A DNA stretch of 34,545 bases, taken from Microbacterium sp. Its GTDB lineage: Bacteria > Actinomycetota > Actinomycetes > Actinomycetales > Microbacteriaceae. The position numbers and the translations under genes were made by a program. Location: positions 68,168-102,712 of the forward strand of contig NZ_WOYQ01000006.1 in assembly GCF_011620665.1 (NCBI RefSeq). Direction: 5' to 3'. The notes beneath the pieces are model-generated. The model worked only from the letters and a program-made list of their open reading frames with translations. It searched no databases and was not told the origin of the DNA. Below, piece by piece: positions 15,253 to 24,693 of this stretch; the first letter of the stretch is position 1, and the number at the start of each line of letters is the position of its first letter.

Positions 15253-16029
15253 ATGTCCGTGCCATCCGAGGGATATCCGCTCGCCGCCGCCGTCAGCCCG
15301 CGTCTTCAGGTGATCGACACGGTCGACTCGACCAACACGAAGCTCCTGCGCGACGCCGAGGGCGATGCGCAGGGTCACCCTCATCTGTCGGTGCTGCTGA
15401 CCCGCGATCAGCGCGCCGGCCGGGGACGCCTCGACCGCACCTGGACGACGCCGGCAGGGTCGGCACTCGCCGTCTCCGTGCTGCTGCGCGTGAGCGCCGT
15501 CGCGACCGCCGACCGCGGGTGGATTCCCCTCATCGCCGGAGCCGCGATGACCCGCGCCATCGCCGCGCAGCTGCCGAGGCTGCACGTGACGCTCAAGTGG
15601 CCCAACGATGTGCTGGTGGAGGGGCTGAAGATCTGCGGAATCCTGGCCGAGGTCCTGCCGTCGGATCCCCATGTCGTGGTGGTGGGCGCCGGAGTCAACA
15701 CGAGTATGGCGGTGAGCGACCTTCCCGTCACGACCGCGACGTCATTCGCCGCTCTCGGGCACAGCGCCGACGAAGACCGCCTCCTCGCCGACTACCTGAC
15801 CTACCTGCGCGATGACATCGCCGCCCTCGCCGTGCACGGAGGGGCCGCCGTGGCGCCGAAGATCGCCGCGCTGTGCGCGACGATCGGCGCAGACGTCTCG
15901 GCACATTTGCCGGACGGTGCGGTCCTCGAGGGTCGCGCCGTCCGGTTGGATGACGAGGGACGCCTCGTGGTCGCGTCGGACGGCGTCGAGTCGGTCGTGT
16001 CGGCCGCGGATATCGTTCATCTGCGCTGA
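15253..16029 (+). CDS. birA: Biotin--[acetyl-CoA-carboxylase] ligase, non-DNA-binding type
   Basis: Activates biotin with ATP and attaches it to the carrier Lys of the carboxylase alpha subunit. The 258-residue protein has DSTN (25-28), the biotinyl-AMP loop GRGRLDRTW (56-64), the KWPND motif (115-119) and catalytic Lys126 in GLKICGILAE. A small C-terminal beta domain ends the protein. There is no N-terminal helix-turn-helix, so this is a class I enzyme that should not repress transcription as E. coli BirA does. The gene diverges from accD with its own TAGGGT box, and the same neighbourhood is conserved in many actinobacteria. Confidence 0.94.
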   Translation: MSVPSEGYPLAAAVSPRLQVIDTVDSTNTKLLRDAEGDAQGHPHLSVLLTRDQRAGRGRLDRTWTTPAGSALAVSVLLRVSAVATADRGWIPLIAGAAMTRAIAAQLPRLHVTLKWPNDVLVEGLKICGILAEVLPSDPHVVVVGAGVNTSMAVSDLPVTTATSFAALGHSADEDRLLADYLTYLRDDIAALAVHGGAAVAPKIAALCATIGADVSAHLPDGAVLEGRAVRLDDEGRLVVASDGVESVVSAADIVHLR

Positions 16030-16047
16030 ACCCGTGCCTGCGTCGAC

Positions 16048-16065
16048 GCCGTAGATGCCGTAGAT
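16048..16065. repeat. Two copies of a 9-bp unit (gccgtagat)
   Basis: Two perfect adjacent copies followed by a degenerate third (gccgtcgag), in the 131-bp gap after birA. They are too short to interpret. A small hairpin (CCCCG-TCCG-CGGGG) follows at about 16088-16101 and may help end birA transcription. Confidence 0.35.
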
Positions 16066-16160
16066 GCCGTCGAGAGGCGCAATCGACCCCGTCCGCGGGG
16101 AAGTGACGATTTCGGGCCGGTCGCGCCGCCTGCGCGCACGGTGACCGGCACAATGGAGGA

Positions 16161-16724
16161 GTGACCCAGCCGACGGCGTACCCGGGACGCCCCGTGACGC
16201 CCGCTCCGGGTGGTGCGGCGCCCGAGCTGCGCGTCGCGCGCCTGCGGCCGCACGCGCGGAGGCTGTTCTGGTGCGCCCTGGTGCTCATCGCGGTCACCGG
16301 AGCGGTCGGGTACTTCTGGGGCAACCTCCCCGCTCCCTTCGAGGACTGGATGCTGGGAGCGGGCGCCGCGCTCGCGGTCGCGCTGCTGGTGGTCGTGCCG
16401 TACGTCCGATGGCTCTCGCACACCTACACGATCACGACACGGCGCGTGATCGAACAGTCGGGGGTGTTCGGGCGCCGCCGGAGTGAGCTCAGTCATGCTC
16501 GCGGCTACGCGATCTCCGAGCGCCGGGGGCCGCTTCAGCGACTCTGGGGCGCGGGCACCCTGACTCTCACGGGCGCGGATCGGACGCTGCGTCTCGCGAA
16601 TATTCCCGCCGCACGCCTGGTCCACGAGACGCTCGCCGATCAGGTCGAGGTGAGCCAGATCCTGGCGCACCGCGACTCGCGCGGTCTCGGCGGCCGGCCG
16701 GGCGACCCGCCCCCGCTGTCCTGA
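16161..16724 (+). CDS. PH-domain (bPH2) membrane protein
   Basis: 187-residue protein of unknown role. The N-terminal 30 residues are polar and Pro-rich. Two hydrophobic segments (about 35-53 and 62-81) are followed by a bacterial PH-like domain. Its typical features are HTYTITTRRVIEQSGVFGRRRSELSHAR and GAGTLTLTGADRTLRLANIPAA. It corresponds in position and type to the conserved membrane PH protein beside birA in mycobacteria. The GTG at 16161 sits directly after GGAGGA, too close for a normal ribosome-binding site. A CACAAT box ending 6 nt upstream is instead compatible with a leaderless start. Confidence 0.83.
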   Translation: MTQPTAYPGRPVTPAPGGAAPELRVARLRPHARRLFWCALVLIAVTGAVGYFWGNLPAPFEDWMLGAGAALAVALLVVVPYVRWLSHTYTITTRRVIEQSGVFGRRRSELSHARGYAISERRGPLQRLWGAGTLTLTGADRTLRLANIPAARLVHETLADQVEVSQILAHRDSRGLGGRPGDPPPLS

Positions 16725-16793
16725 CTCGCGCGCGACGGTGGCTCGGTGCGCGTGCCGTGCGAGAAGATGGACGGGACGAAACAGGGGGCGCGC

Positions 16794-17912
16794 ATGGCAC
16801 TGCAGGTCGGAGTCGTCGGTGGCGGCCAGCTGGCCCGGATGATGATCGCGCCGGCGGTCGAGCTCGGTGTTCGGGTGCGGGTTCTCGCCGAACAGGCCGG
16901 GATGGCGGCGGAGCTCGCCGCAGAATCCGTCGGAGACTACCGCGACCTCGAGACCGTCCGCGCGTTCGCGGCGGGCGTCGATGTGGTGACGTTCGACCAC
17001 GAGCACGTCCCGCAAGAGGTGTTGCGCGCGCTCGTGGCCGATGGCATCGCCGTTCGCCCGGGGCCGGACGCCCTCCAGTACGCGCAGGACAAGCTCCTCA
17101 TGCGGGCCCGCCTCGATGAGCTCGGCATGCCGCAGCCGGAGTGGGCCGAGATCGCGGACGGCCCGGGCCTGCAGGCGTTCCTCGACTCTCACGGCGGCCG
17201 TGCGGTGATCAAGACTCCCCGCGGCGGCTATGACGGCAAGGGAGTGCGCGTCGTGACCTCGTCGGCTGACGCGGAGGATTGGCTGGCGGAGGGCGCTCCG
17301 CTGCTGGTCGAGGAGCTGGTGGATTTCACCCGCGAACTCGCCCAGCAGGTCGCTCGGCGTCCCTCCGGGCAGGTCGTCGCGTATCCCGCCGTCGAGACCA
17401 TTCAGCGCGACGGCGTGTGCGCCGAGGTGATCGCCCCCGCGCCGCACGCGACCGGTCGCCTCGCCGAGGTCGCCGCACGGCTCGGTGAGGAAATCGCGGA
17501 GGGGCTCGGCGTCACCGGAATGCTTGCCGTCGAGCTGTTCGAGACGGCCGATGAGCGCATCCTCGTCAACGAGCTCGCGATGCGTCCGCACAACTCCGGC
17601 CACTGGGGGCAGGATGGCGCGGTGACCGGCCAGTTCGAGCAGCACCTGCGCGCGGTGCTCGACCTGCCGCTCGGAGATCCCGGCATCCGCCAGCCGTGGT
17701 CCGTCATGGTGAACCTCCTCGGCGGCCCCGCGACCGACTCGCTCGAAAGCCGGCTGCCCGCGGCGCTCGCCGCGCATCCGGCGGTCAAGGTCCACCTCTA
17801 CGGGAAGGAGCCGCGACCCGGTCGCAAGGTCGGGCACGTCACAGCCGTCGGCGACGACCTGGATGCCGTGGTCTACGAGGCGCGGGCAGCCGCGGCGTTC
17901 TTCGGCGACTGA
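16794..17912 (+). CDS. purK: 5-(carboxyamino)imidazole ribonucleotide synthase
   Basis: Converts AIR, ATP and bicarbonate to N5-CAIR in purine synthesis; PurE (19375-19890) uses the product. From ATG 16794 the protein is 372 residues, usual for PurK. It starts with [13 protein letters not shown]. The ATP-grasp glycine-rich loop is [16 protein letters not shown], and the metal/phosphate end is [36 protein letters not shown] 16794 follows a ribosome-binding stretch (AGGGGG) at good spacing. A GTG at 16746 would add 16 residues with no family support. Its downstream hairpin separates it from the converging ugd gene. Confidence 0.95.
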   Translation: MALQVGVVGGGQLARMMIAPAVELGVRVRVLAEQAGMAAELAAESVGDYRDLETVRAFAAGVDVVTFDHEHVPQEVLRALVADGIAVRPGPDALQYAQDKLLMRARLDELGMPQPEWAEIADGPGLQAFLDSHGGRAVIKTPRGGYDGKGVRVVTSSADAEDWLAEGAPLLVEELVDFTRELAQQVARRPSGQVVAYPAVETIQRDGVCAEVIAPAPHATGRLAEVAARLGEEIAEGLGVTGMLAVELFETADERILVNELAMRPHNSGHWGQDGAVTGQFEQHLRAVLDLPLGDPGIRQPWSVMVNLLGGPATDSLESRLPAALAAHPAVKVHLYGKEPRPGRKVGHVTAVGDDLDAVVYEARAAAAFFGD

Positions 17913-17916
17913 GCCG

Positions 17917-17942
17917 CACCGCCGGACCGGGCCCCGGCGGTG
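17917..17942. terminator. Perfect 9-bp GC hairpin between purK and ugd
   Basis: Arms CACCGCCGG and CCGGCGGTG around an 8-nt loop, starting 5 bp after the purK stop and before the end of the converging ugd gene. It lacks a T-run. It probably works as a bidirectional terminator. Confidence 0.6.
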
Positions 17943-17967
17943 GGCCCGCCCGCTCCTGCCACTCCTC

Positions 17968-19269
17968 CTACGGACGTCCCATGCCGAAGTACGCCCAGCC
18001 CGCGCCGCGCCACTCGGCGGGGTCGAGGGCGTTGCGTCCGTCGACGATGACGCGGCCCGCGGTGAGGGTCGACACGTGGGATGCCGGCATCCGGCGTCGG
18101 TACTCGTCCCACTCGGTGACGAGGAGCACGGCCTCCGCACCGGCGAGTGCGGTGTCTCGGTCGTCCACATACGTCAGCTGAGGGTGGATCCTGCGGGCGT
18201 TCTCGATCGCTTCGGGGTCGGTGACGACCACCTCGGCGCCGAGGCCGTGGAGCCGGACGGCGGTGTCGAGCGCGGGGGAGTCGCGGATGTCGTCGCTGTG
18301 CGGCTTGAACGCGGCCCCCAGCACCGTGACCTTCTTGCCGTACACCGATCCGCCGAGGCCGGAGATGACGAGCTGAACCGCGCGCTCGCGGCGGCGCAGG
18401 TTGATCTCGTCGACTTCGCGCAGGAACGCGACGGACTCACCACGGCCGAGCTCTTCGGCGCGAGCCGAGAACGCGCGGATGTCTTTGGGCAGGCACCCGC
18501 CCCCGAAGCCGATCCCCGCGCCGAGGAATTTCCGGCCGATCCGATCATCGTGACCGATCGCCTCGGCGAGCTGGGTGACGTCGGCGCCGGTGACCTCGGC
18601 GATCTCGGCCATCGCGTTGATGAAGCTGATCTTGGTCGCGAGGAATGCGTTGGCGGCGACTTTCACGAGCTCGGCTGTGGCCAGATCGGTGACGATGAAG
18701 GGGGTGCTCTTGGCGATCGCGGGGTGGTACACCTCACGGAGCGTGTCCGCGGCATCCGAGCCCGCTGGAATGCCGACCACGAGTCGATCCGGGTCGATCG
18801 TGTCCTGCACGGCCCATCCTTCGCGGAGGAACTCAGGATTCCACACGAGCGTCGCTCCCGCGGACTCGATGCGCGGGGTCAGGGATGCCGCGGTTCCGAC
18901 CGGAACGGTCGACTTGCCCGCGACGATGTCGCCCGGCGACAGGTGCGGGAGGAGGGCGTCGATCGCCGCGTTGACATAGGTGAGGTCTGCGGCGTGGCTT
19001 CGCTCCTGCTGCGGCGTGCCGACGGCGACGAAATGCACCTTGGCGCCCTCAGCCGCCGCCATGTCGGTCGTGAAGGTCAATCGACCCGACGCGACGCCCT
19101 CGGCGAGGATCTCGGGCAGCCCCGGTTCGAAGAAGGGCGCCCGCCCGTGCGCGAGAGCATCGATCTTGTGCGGGTCGACGTCGATGCCGACCACCTCGTG
19201 ACCGATCGATGCCATGGCTGCCGCGTGGACAGCGCCGAGATAACCGCATCCGATGACAGACAGTCGCAT
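17968..19269 (-). CDS. ugd: UDP-glucose/GDP-mannose 6-dehydrogenase family protein
   Basis: Oxidises a UDP-hexose (probably UDP-glucose) to the uronic acid with two NAD+, supplying UDP-glucuronate for surface polysaccharides. The 433-residue protein has the N-terminal NAD fold [20 protein letters not shown] and the central [14 protein letters not shown]. Lys203 and Asn207 are in [20 protein letters not shown], and the catalytic Cys259 is in [12 protein letters not shown]. The C-terminal domain has [15 protein letters not shown]. All active-site residues are present. It lies on the opposite strand between purK and purE, genes that are commonly adjacent. A TAGGCT box ends 6 nt before its ATG. 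Confidence 0.93.
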   Translation of the reverse strand: MRLSVIGCGYLGAVHAAAMASIGHEVVGIDVDPHKIDALAHGRAPFFEPGLPEILAEGVASGRLTFTTDMAAAEGAKVHFVAVGTPQQERSHAADLTYVNAAIDALLPHLSPGDIVAGKSTVPVGTAASLTPRIESAGATLVWNPEFLREGWAVQDTIDPDRLVVGIPAGSDAADTLREVYHPAIAKSTPFIVTDLATAELVKVAANAFLATKISFINAMAEIAEVTGADVTQLAEAIGHDDRIGRKFLGAGIGFGGGCLPKDIRAFSARAEELGRGESVAFLREVDEINLRRRERAVQLVISGLGGSVYGKKVTVLGAAFKPHSDDIRDSPALDTAVRLHGLGAEVVVTDPEAIENARRIHPQLTYVDDRDTALAGAEAVLLVTEWDEYRRRMPASHVSTLTAGRVIVDGRNALDPAEWRGAGWAYFGMGRP

Positions 19270-19275
19270 CGTTCG

Positions 19276-19281
19276 AGCCTA
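19276..19281 (-). promoter_or_regulatory. Putative -10 box (TAGGCT) for leaderless ugd
   Basis: TAGGCT on the minus strand ends 6 nt before the ugd ATG at 19269, in the 105-bp gap diverging from purE. Confidence 0.55.
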
Positions 19282-19362
19282 CCGGGGCCCGCTCGGTGTG
19301 CCGGAGCGGGCGCGTGCGGGTCGGGTTGCGTGGCGCTCCGGGGTTCTTCCAGCCTCTCCACC

Positions 19363-19368
19363 TACCCT
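19363..19368 (+). promoter_or_regulatory. Putative -10 box (TACCCT) for leaderless purE
   Basis: TACCCT ends 6 nt before the purE GTG at 19375 and supports that GTG over other in-frame codons. Confidence 0.55.
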
Positions 19369-19374
19369 GGACGC

Positions 19375-19890
19375 GTGACTCGCGCGCTGCATTCCTCAGG
19401 ATCACCCCTCGTCGGCGTCGTCATGGGCTCCGATTCGGACTGGCGGATCATGAGCGATTCCTCGCAGATCCTCTCGGAGTTCGCGATCGGCCACGAGGTC
19501 GAGGTGGTCTCGGCGCACCGGACCCCCGACAAGCTGCTGCGCTACGGGCGCGAGGCCCGCGCCCGCGGGCTGAAGGTCATCATCGCCGGTGCGGGCGGGG
19601 CCGCCCACCTCCCCGGCATGCTCGCTTCGGTGACCGCTCTGCCCGTGATCGGCGTTCCCGTCCAGCTGGCCACTCTGGATGGCCTGGACTCGCTGCTGAG
19701 CATCGTGCAGATGCCGGCCGGCATTCCGGTGGCGACCGTATCGATCGACGGCGCGACGAACGCGGGCCTGCTCGCGGCGCGGATCATCGGCGCGGGGGAT
19801 GACCGGCTCGCCGACCGGGTCGAGCAATATGCACGCACGCTCGAGCTGCAGGTCGAGGAGAAGAACCGCCGACTCAAGGATTCCCTGTGA
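19375..19890 (+). CDS. purE: N5-carboxyaminoimidazole ribonucleotide mutase
   Basis: Converts the PurK product N5-CAIR to CAIR. From GTG 19375 it is 171 residues. The motifs are [44 protein letters not shown], and [27 protein letters not shown], all diagnostic of class I PurE. The reading frame stays open far upstream through the ugd antisense strand, but that part has no homology. The stop overlaps the next GTG (GTGA), coupling it to the LCP gene. Confidence 0.95.
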   Translation: MTRALHSSGSPLVGVVMGSDSDWRIMSDSSQILSEFAIGHEVEVVSAHRTPDKLLRYGREARARGLKVIIAGAGGAAHLPGMLASVTALPVIGVPVQLATLDGLDSLLSIVQMPAGIPVATVSIDGATNAGLLAARIIGAGDDRLADRVEQYARTLELQVEEKNRRLKDSL

Positions 19891-21338
19891 CCCTCGCGCC
19901 ACCGCGGTCCGGGACGCGGGCGGCCCCGCTGATCGAATCCCAGCCGCTCCGCCGACCCGACGCTTCATCTCCTGAGGTCATGACGCGCCGCGCCTGGTGG
20001 CTCGTGGCGCTCAACCTCCTCATTCCCGGATCGGCGCAGATCCTCGCGGGTTCGCGCCGGCTCGGCCGGGTCGGGATCGTCGCGACACTGGTCATGTGGG
20101 CGCTCGTGGTCCTGGCGGTCGTGACCGCACTCATGCGGCCGACGCTCTTCTATTCTCTTGCCAACGGTGCGACGCTCCTCGTGCTGCAGGTCGTGCTGCT
20201 GGCCTACGCTGCGCTGTGGGCGGTGCTGACGATCGACACTCTGCGCCTCGTGCGTTTCGTCAGCGTGGAGGGCTGGTCGAGGGCCGGCGCTGCCATCCTG
20301 GCGATCGTCGGGCTTGTCCTCTCCAGCGGCGGCGCCCTGTACGCGGCGCAGTCCCTCATCGGCCCGGCCCGTGAGGCGCTGGCGGCCATCTTCGGCAACA
20401 GCGGCCCCTCCGTGCCCCCCTCGGACGGCTACTACAACATCCTGCTCCTCGGGGCCGACAGCGGCTTGGGGCGCGACTCCATGCGCTTCGACAGCATCTC
20501 GGTCGTCTCAGTGGGCGCCGATACCGGTGCGGTGACCATCACCGGCATCCCCCGCGATCTGCAGAACGCCCCCTTCGCGGCGGGCCCGATGCAGGAGCGC
20601 TACCCCCAGGGCTTCGAGGGGCACGTGTCGCAGAGCTGCGGCTGGGCGGCCGGGGTCAATCAGCTCACCAACGCCGTGGAGGTCTGCCAGAGCGATCGCG
20701 GGGCGAGCATCTATCCGGATGCCGCCGGCCAGGGCTCCTCGCCGGCGATCGAGGCGACCAAGGATGCGGCCGCCGGCATCCTCGGCATCGAGATCCCGTA
20801 CTACGTCTTCGTCGACATGAAGGGGTTCGCCGACATCGTCGATTCCCTCGGCGGTGTCGACATCACCGTCACCGAGCGACTTCCCAAGGGGGGCGGGCCG
20901 ACCTACGACGGCCAGCCCGCCGAGGACTGGGCGATCGGGTGGATCGAGGCCGGACAGCAGCACATGGACGGCGACACCGCCCAGTGGTACGCGCGCTCGC
21001 GCTACACGACGAGCGACTGGGACCGCATGCGCCGTCAGCGCGAACTGCAGCAGGCGATTCTCGCACAGGCGACGCCGGCGAACGTGCTCCTGCGGTTCCA
21101 GGAGGTTGCCGGAGCGGGGGAGGACCTGGTCCAGACCGACATCCCAGAGTCGCTCCTGCCCTTCCTTTCGGGCCTGGCTGTGAAGGCGAAGGAGCAGCCG
21201 GTCGCGACGATCGAGCTCACGATGGACGGTGCCGGGATCGACCCGGACCAGCCGTCCGCTGACGACTGGGCGCACGTGCGCGACCTGGTCCAGACCACCC
21301 TGCACCCGCCGACCGCCACGCCGGCGGCGGGGGGCTGA
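19887..21338 (+). CDS. LytR-CpsA-Psr (LCP) family cell-wall glycopolymer transferase
   Basis: LCP enzymes move lipid-linked glycopolymers (teichoic-acid-like or capsular) onto peptidoglycan outside the membrane. The 483-residue protein has a cytoplasmic N-terminus and several hydrophobic segments (about 37-52, 62-84, 96-118, 134-155). A larger external LCP domain follows, starting [11 protein letters not shown] (183-193). The conserved Arg/Asp set is at [10 protein letters not shown] (195-204) and IPRD (221-224), and [21 protein letters not shown] lies near residue 370. Having extra membrane helices rather than one is a known actinobacterial variant. GTG 19887 overlaps the purE stop. It opens a unit with the following glycosyltransferase, placing polymer attachment beside polymer synthesis. 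Confidence 0.9.
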   Translation: MTLAPPRSGTRAAPLIESQPLRRPDASSPEVMTRRAWWLVALNLLIPGSAQILAGSRRLGRVGIVATLVMWALVVLAVVTALMRPTLFYSLANGATLLVLQVVLLAYAALWAVLTIDTLRLVRFVSVEGWSRAGAAILAIVGLVLSSGGALYAAQSLIGPAREALAAIFGNSGPSVPPSDGYYNILLLGADSGLGRDSMRFDSISVVSVGADTGAVTITGIPRDLQNAPFAAGPMQERYPQGFEGHVSQSCGWAAGVNQLTNAVEVCQSDRGASIYPDAAGQGSSPAIEATKDAAAGILGIEIPYYVFVDMKGFADIVDSLGGVDITVTERLPKGGGPTYDGQPAEDWAIGWIEAGQQHMDGDTAQWYARSRYTTSDWDRMRRQRELQQAILAQATPANVLLRFQEVAGAGEDLVQTDIPESLLPFLSGLAVKAKEQPVATIELTMDGAGIDPDQPSADDWAHVRDLVQTTLHPPTATPAAGG

Positions 21339-21340
21339 GG

Positions 21341-22453
21341 GTGACAGCGACGCTGCGCGTCATGCTCGATCAGATCGTCGCGCCGACGGACGCCGACCTG
21401 GCGACTGCGTCGCGGGAGCTCGCACGCGAACTTGTCCGCACCTCGCCGGCCGGGTGCGAGGTCGCGGCGATCGTCCCAGCCGGGGCGGATGCGGCTGCCG
21501 TGCTCGAGCGGGAGGTTGCCGGGCTTGCCGACCTCGTCCGTGCCGCGCTGCCCCGGCGGGAGCTCGCCGCCGCCTGGCAGTTCGGCATTCGGTCCGGCGC
21601 GCCGGGCGGAATGCTCCATTCGCCCACGCTGCTGGCGCCGCTCGTGGGCCACGATCGTGTGCACGATCACGATCAGACCGTGATCACCGTGTGGGACCTC
21701 GCCGCGTGGGAGCACCGTGAAGAGCTGACGAAGCCGGCGGTCGCCTGGCACCGGGGCATGCTCAGGCGTGCCGTCAAGCATGCAGACGCCGTCGTCGTTC
21801 CGACCTATGCGCTCGCCGATCGGCTGGCGGAGATCGCCCCGCTCGGCGAACGGATCCGGGTGATCCCCGGCGCCGCTCCGATGCGCTTCGTTGTTCCGAC
21901 GGATGAGGTGGGGCGCCGCCGTGCTCTCGGACTCCCGAGCGGATGCCTGGTGGTGCCGGGTGGGTCCGCGCCGTCCGCCGGACTCGACGCCGCGTTCGCG
22001 GCCATCGCCGAGGGCGGCTCGGATCTGCCGGTGATCGTCGTGGACGTGTCCATCAGATTCGAAGCGGCGGTGACCGAGCGGGCCGCGGCCGCCGGCCTTC
22101 ACCCCGGACGCGTCATCGTGCGAGGCTCGCTCGAGGCCGCCGACCGTGCCGCCGTGCTGGGCGGCGCCGTTGCGCTCGTGGCGCCGCGGACCGACAGCGC
22201 GTTCCCGTGGCGCGTCATCGAGGCGCTGACGCTCGGGGTGCCGGTCGTCGCGGCCGACAGCGCCGTCCACCGCGAGATCATTCTCGACGGCGGGCTGCTC
22301 GCCGAACCGGCAGCGCTCGGCAGTTCGTTGGCGACGGCGCTCGGGTCGACGGATGCCGTTGAACGGCTCGCCGTGTTGGCTGGAGACCGCGGTCGTGCGT
22401 TTTCGTGGACCGGTGCCGCGGAGCGCGTGTGGCAGCTGCACGCAGACCTCTGA
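21341..22453 (+). CDS. GT4-like glycosyltransferase
   Basis: Probable retaining sugar transferase of the GT-B fold. The 370-residue protein has a C-terminal half with VIPGAAPMRFVVPTDE, VIVRGSLEAADRAAVLGGAVALVAP and FPWRVIEALTLGVPVVAADSAVHREI, which matches the donor-binding half of GT4 enzymes. The usual Glu-x7-Glu is reduced: the residue before the conserved E in VIEAL is not preceded by a clear EGFG motif (it reads TDSAFPW). It therefore looks divergent and its donor is unclear. GTG 21341 is 2 nt after the LCP stop, so it is co-translated with the LCP gene. It probably adds a sugar to the polymer that the LCP protein attaches. Confidence 0.75.
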   Translation: MTATLRVMLDQIVAPTDADLATASRELARELVRTSPAGCEVAAIVPAGADAAAVLEREVAGLADLVRAALPRRELAAAWQFGIRSGAPGGMLHSPTLLAPLVGHDRVHDHDQTVITVWDLAAWEHREELTKPAVAWHRGMLRRAVKHADAVVVPTYALADRLAEIAPLGERIRVIPGAAPMRFVVPTDEVGRRRALGLPSGCLVVPGGSAPSAGLDAAFAAIAEGGSDLPVIVVDVSIRFEAAVTERAAAAGLHPGRVIVRGSLEAADRAAVLGGAVALVAPRTDSAFPWRVIEALTLGVPVVAADSAVHREIILDGGLLAEPAALGSSLATALGSTDAVERLAVLAGDRGRAFSWTGAAERVWQLHADL

Positions 22454-22533
22454 GGGTGCCGTGAGCGGCGTGTCCGTGGCGTGTCGCACCACCTGTAGTG
22501 GTATCGGAACTTGACTTCAGCAACAATGGTCAC

Positions 22534-24582
22534 ATGATCCCCCGAATCATCACCCGACCGTCCGGTCGCGCCCGGGCGGCGTGGAGCCCGGCCGCAGCGG
22601 TCCTCGCGCTGGTCGCCTTGATCGGATCGCTGCTCGCTTCGAGCCCGGCCGTCGCGGCCGTGCCCGCCCCGGCAGTGCCCCCCGTGGCCGGCGCGGCGCA
22701 TCCGGTGGACTCGGGCATGGTCGAGACTGCGGCTGAGGTCGGCTTCAACGCCGGGAACATCATCACCGATGCGCTGTTCTACGACGGGTCCGCCATGACG
22801 GCGTCCGAGATCCAGGCTTTCCTCGACGCCAAGATCGGCGCCTGCACCAACGGCAAGTGCCTGAACGTGCTCTCTGCGGGCATCTCCTCCCGCGCCGCTG
22901 TGACATCCCAGACCACCGGCAATCTCATCTGCTCTGCGATCCAGGGCGGAACCATGAAGGTCTCTGAACTGATCTACCGCGTGCAGGTTGCGTGCGGCGT
23001 CTCGGCGAAGGTCATCCTGGTCACGCTGCAGAAGGAACAGGGGCTGACAACCAGCAAGGCCCCCTCCGACTGGAATCTCTCGGCGGCGATGGGCGCCTCA
23101 TGCCCGGACACGGCGCCGTGTGACCCGGCGTTCGCCGGAGTCGGCCCGCAGATCCTCAAGGGAACGCAGCAACTCAAGACATACAAGGCGGCGAATTTCG
23201 CGAAGCAGCCGGGTGTGCACTACATCGCGTACAGCCCGAGTTCGTCGTGCGGCGGAAGCTATGTGAACATCCAGAATTACGCGACGGCGGCCCTCTACAA
23301 CTACACGCCCTATCAGCCCAACGCGGCAGCGCTCGCCGCCGGCTACGGGCTGGGTGACAGCTGCTCCGCCTACGGCAACCGGAACTTCTACAACTACTAC
23401 ACGTCGTGGTTCGGGTCGACGCAGGGCTACCTCGACCCCTGCCGGGTGCCGCCCGCAGAGGCGGTCACAGCAGCGAGCGGCGAGTACAGCACAACAGCGT
23501 CGCTCAACGGACGCGCCGCTCCGAGCACCGACTGCGCGAAGATCACAGCGGTCCTTCCTTCCGGCACGATCGTCACTCGCGTGGCCACCTACGGCGTGTG
23601 GTGGAACGTGCGCCTGAACGGCGTCATGTACTGGGTGCACAGCGATTACCTGACGCCGACGCCCGCCGTCGCCTATACGGTCGACAGGATTGAGGGCGCC
23701 GACCGATACGAGACGGCCGCGGCGATCTCGACGCAAACCAACCCTCAGTCCAGTGCGACGGTGTATCTCGCGTCCGGTGAGCACTACCCTGATAGCGTCG
23801 TGGGTTCACCTCTGGCAGCGCACGGGGAGTCCGCGCTACTGATGACGAGCAGGACGTCGCTCCCGCCGGCGACCGCGTCCCGCCTGGTCGCACTCAAACC
23901 GTCACGCGTCGTTGTGCTCGGCGGTACGGGTGCCGTGGCGGATGATGTCTTGGCGGACGTGCGCTCGTTGCTGGGAGCAGGAGTCCTCGTCGATCGCATC
24001 GCTGGGGTAGACCGCTATGACACCGCTCGTCTCATTGTCAAAGATGGTTGGACAAGCTCGAAGAGAATCTACCTCGCGACCGGGCGGGCATTTTCCGACG
24101 CGCTCTCCGCATCGTCGGCCGCGGCCATCCAAGACGCTCCGGTTTTGCTCGTCGATGGCGCCGCCGCGACGGTCGCGCCAGAGACCATCGCGTTGCTGCG
24201 CAGTCTGGGTGTCACCGATGTCGTCCTCGCAGGGGGCAGCGGGTCGATCAGCGATCAGGTCGAAACCGAATTGCGCGGCCTGGGGCTTGCCGTGGATCGC
24301 AAGGGCGGGTCCGACCGGTTCGCGACGAGCCTCCTGCTTGCCCTGGCCGTGAAGCCGTCGGCCGGAGATCGTGCGCTCGTGGCGTCGGGTCTTGACTTCC
24401 CCGACGCACTCAGTGGGGCAGTGCTGTCCGGAGCGACGGGAGCACCGCTGCTCCTCCAGCCGCCCTCGTGTATGTCGGGCGCGGCGAAGAACTACTTCAT
24501 CACCAGTCAGATATCGCTGATCACCCTGCTCGGGGGACCATCGGCGCTTGGCGCGACGGTTGAGTCGAGCACGCGCTGCTAA
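22534..24582 (+). CDS. Secreted surface protein with SH3-like domain and three CWB2 cell-wall-binding repeats
   Basis: 682 residues from ATG 22534. A long signal peptide (to about 38) precedes an N-terminal domain (about 45-300) of a type seen in actinobacterial surface proteins (ITDALFYDGSAMTASEIQAF, VSAKVILVTLQKEQGL, YNYYTSWFG). Its pattern resembles a lysozyme/transglycosylase-like fold, with Glu in KEQGL as a possible catalytic residue. An SH3-like domain follows (about 315-375: SLNGRAAPSTDCAKI to WWNVRLNGVMYWVHSDYL). Three CWB2 repeats begin near residues 383 (VDRIEGADRYETA), 485 (VDRIAGVDRYDTA) and 585 (VDRKGGSDRFATS). CWB2 domains bind anionic wall polymers non-covalently, which suits the LCP/glycosyltransferase genes upstream. 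The last codons and TAA lie inside a 22-bp tandem repeat, so the native C-terminus may be slightly altered. An AACAAT box ends 6 nt before the ATG. Confidence 0.87.
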   Translation: MIPRIITRPSGRARAAWSPAAAVLALVALIGSLLASSPAVAAVPAPAVPPVAGAAHPVDSGMVETAAEVGFNAGNIITDALFYDGSAMTASEIQAFLDAKIGACTNGKCLNVLSAGISSRAAVTSQTTGNLICSAIQGGTMKVSELIYRVQVACGVSAKVILVTLQKEQGLTTSKAPSDWNLSAAMGASCPDTAPCDPAFAGVGPQILKGTQQLKTYKAANFAKQPGVHYIAYSPSSSCGGSYVNIQNYATAALYNYTPYQPNAAALAAGYGLGDSCSAYGNRNFYNYYTSWFGSTQGYLDPCRVPPAEAVTAASGEYSTTASLNGRAAPSTDCAKITAVLPSGTIVTRVATYGVWWNVRLNGVMYWVHSDYLTPTPAVAYTVDRIEGADRYETAAAISTQTNPQSSATVYLASGEHYPDSVVGSPLAAHGESALLMTSRTSLPPATASRLVALKPSRVVVLGGTGAVADDVLADVRSLLGAGVLVDRIAGVDRYDTARLIVKDGWTSSKRIYLATGRAFSDALSASSAAAIQDAPVLLVDGAAATVAPETIALLRSLGVTDVVLAGGSGSISDQVETELRGLGLAVDRKGGSDRFATSLLLALAVKPSAGDRALVASGLDFPDALSGAVLSGATGAPLLLQPPSCMSGAAKNYFITSQISLITLLGGPSALGATVESSTRC

Positions 24583-24614
24583 TTGTACTTCCACGCGCTG
24601 CTAATTGTACTTCC
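24571..24614. repeat. Perfect 22-bp tandem direct repeat spanning a stop codon
   Basis: 24571-24592 and 24593-24614 are identical, each beginning acgcgctgctaattg. The first copy contains the last three codons and TAA of the CWB2 gene. The block stands at the edge of the IS3-derived scar. Repeated about 20-bp units are typical of IS21-family ends, but a simple duplication is also possible. Confidence 0.85.
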
Positions 24615-24693
24615 GTGGCGGGTTGCGAACGGGTGACGTAAGTGAAGACCTCTGGGCGGCATGCAGGTTACTACACCTACTTTCCTGACCTCT
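24615..24693. other. Non-coding junction sequence of unknown origin
   Basis: 79 bp between the 22-bp repeats and the point where IS3-type transposase homology stops. It contains ggcgggttgcgaac (24618-24631), close to the 18-bp repeat at 32348-32388. It also holds an 8-bp direct repeat, GACCTCTG, at 24647-24654 and 24687-24694. I recognise no gene in it. Confidence 0.6.

Noticed and set aside
16048-16074. Short 9-bp repeats considered as a CRISPR or iteron-like array
   Set aside because: Two and a half copies of 9 bp without spacers are far too small for either.
16017-18170. Long minus-strand open frame opposite the PH-protein and purK
   Set aside because: Mirror of recognised plus-strand genes; no conserved domain visible.
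17863-19374. Upstream extension of the purE frame through the ugd antisense strand
   Set aside because: PurE homology begins only at about 19393, and a -10-like box plus GTG at 19375 give a natural start.
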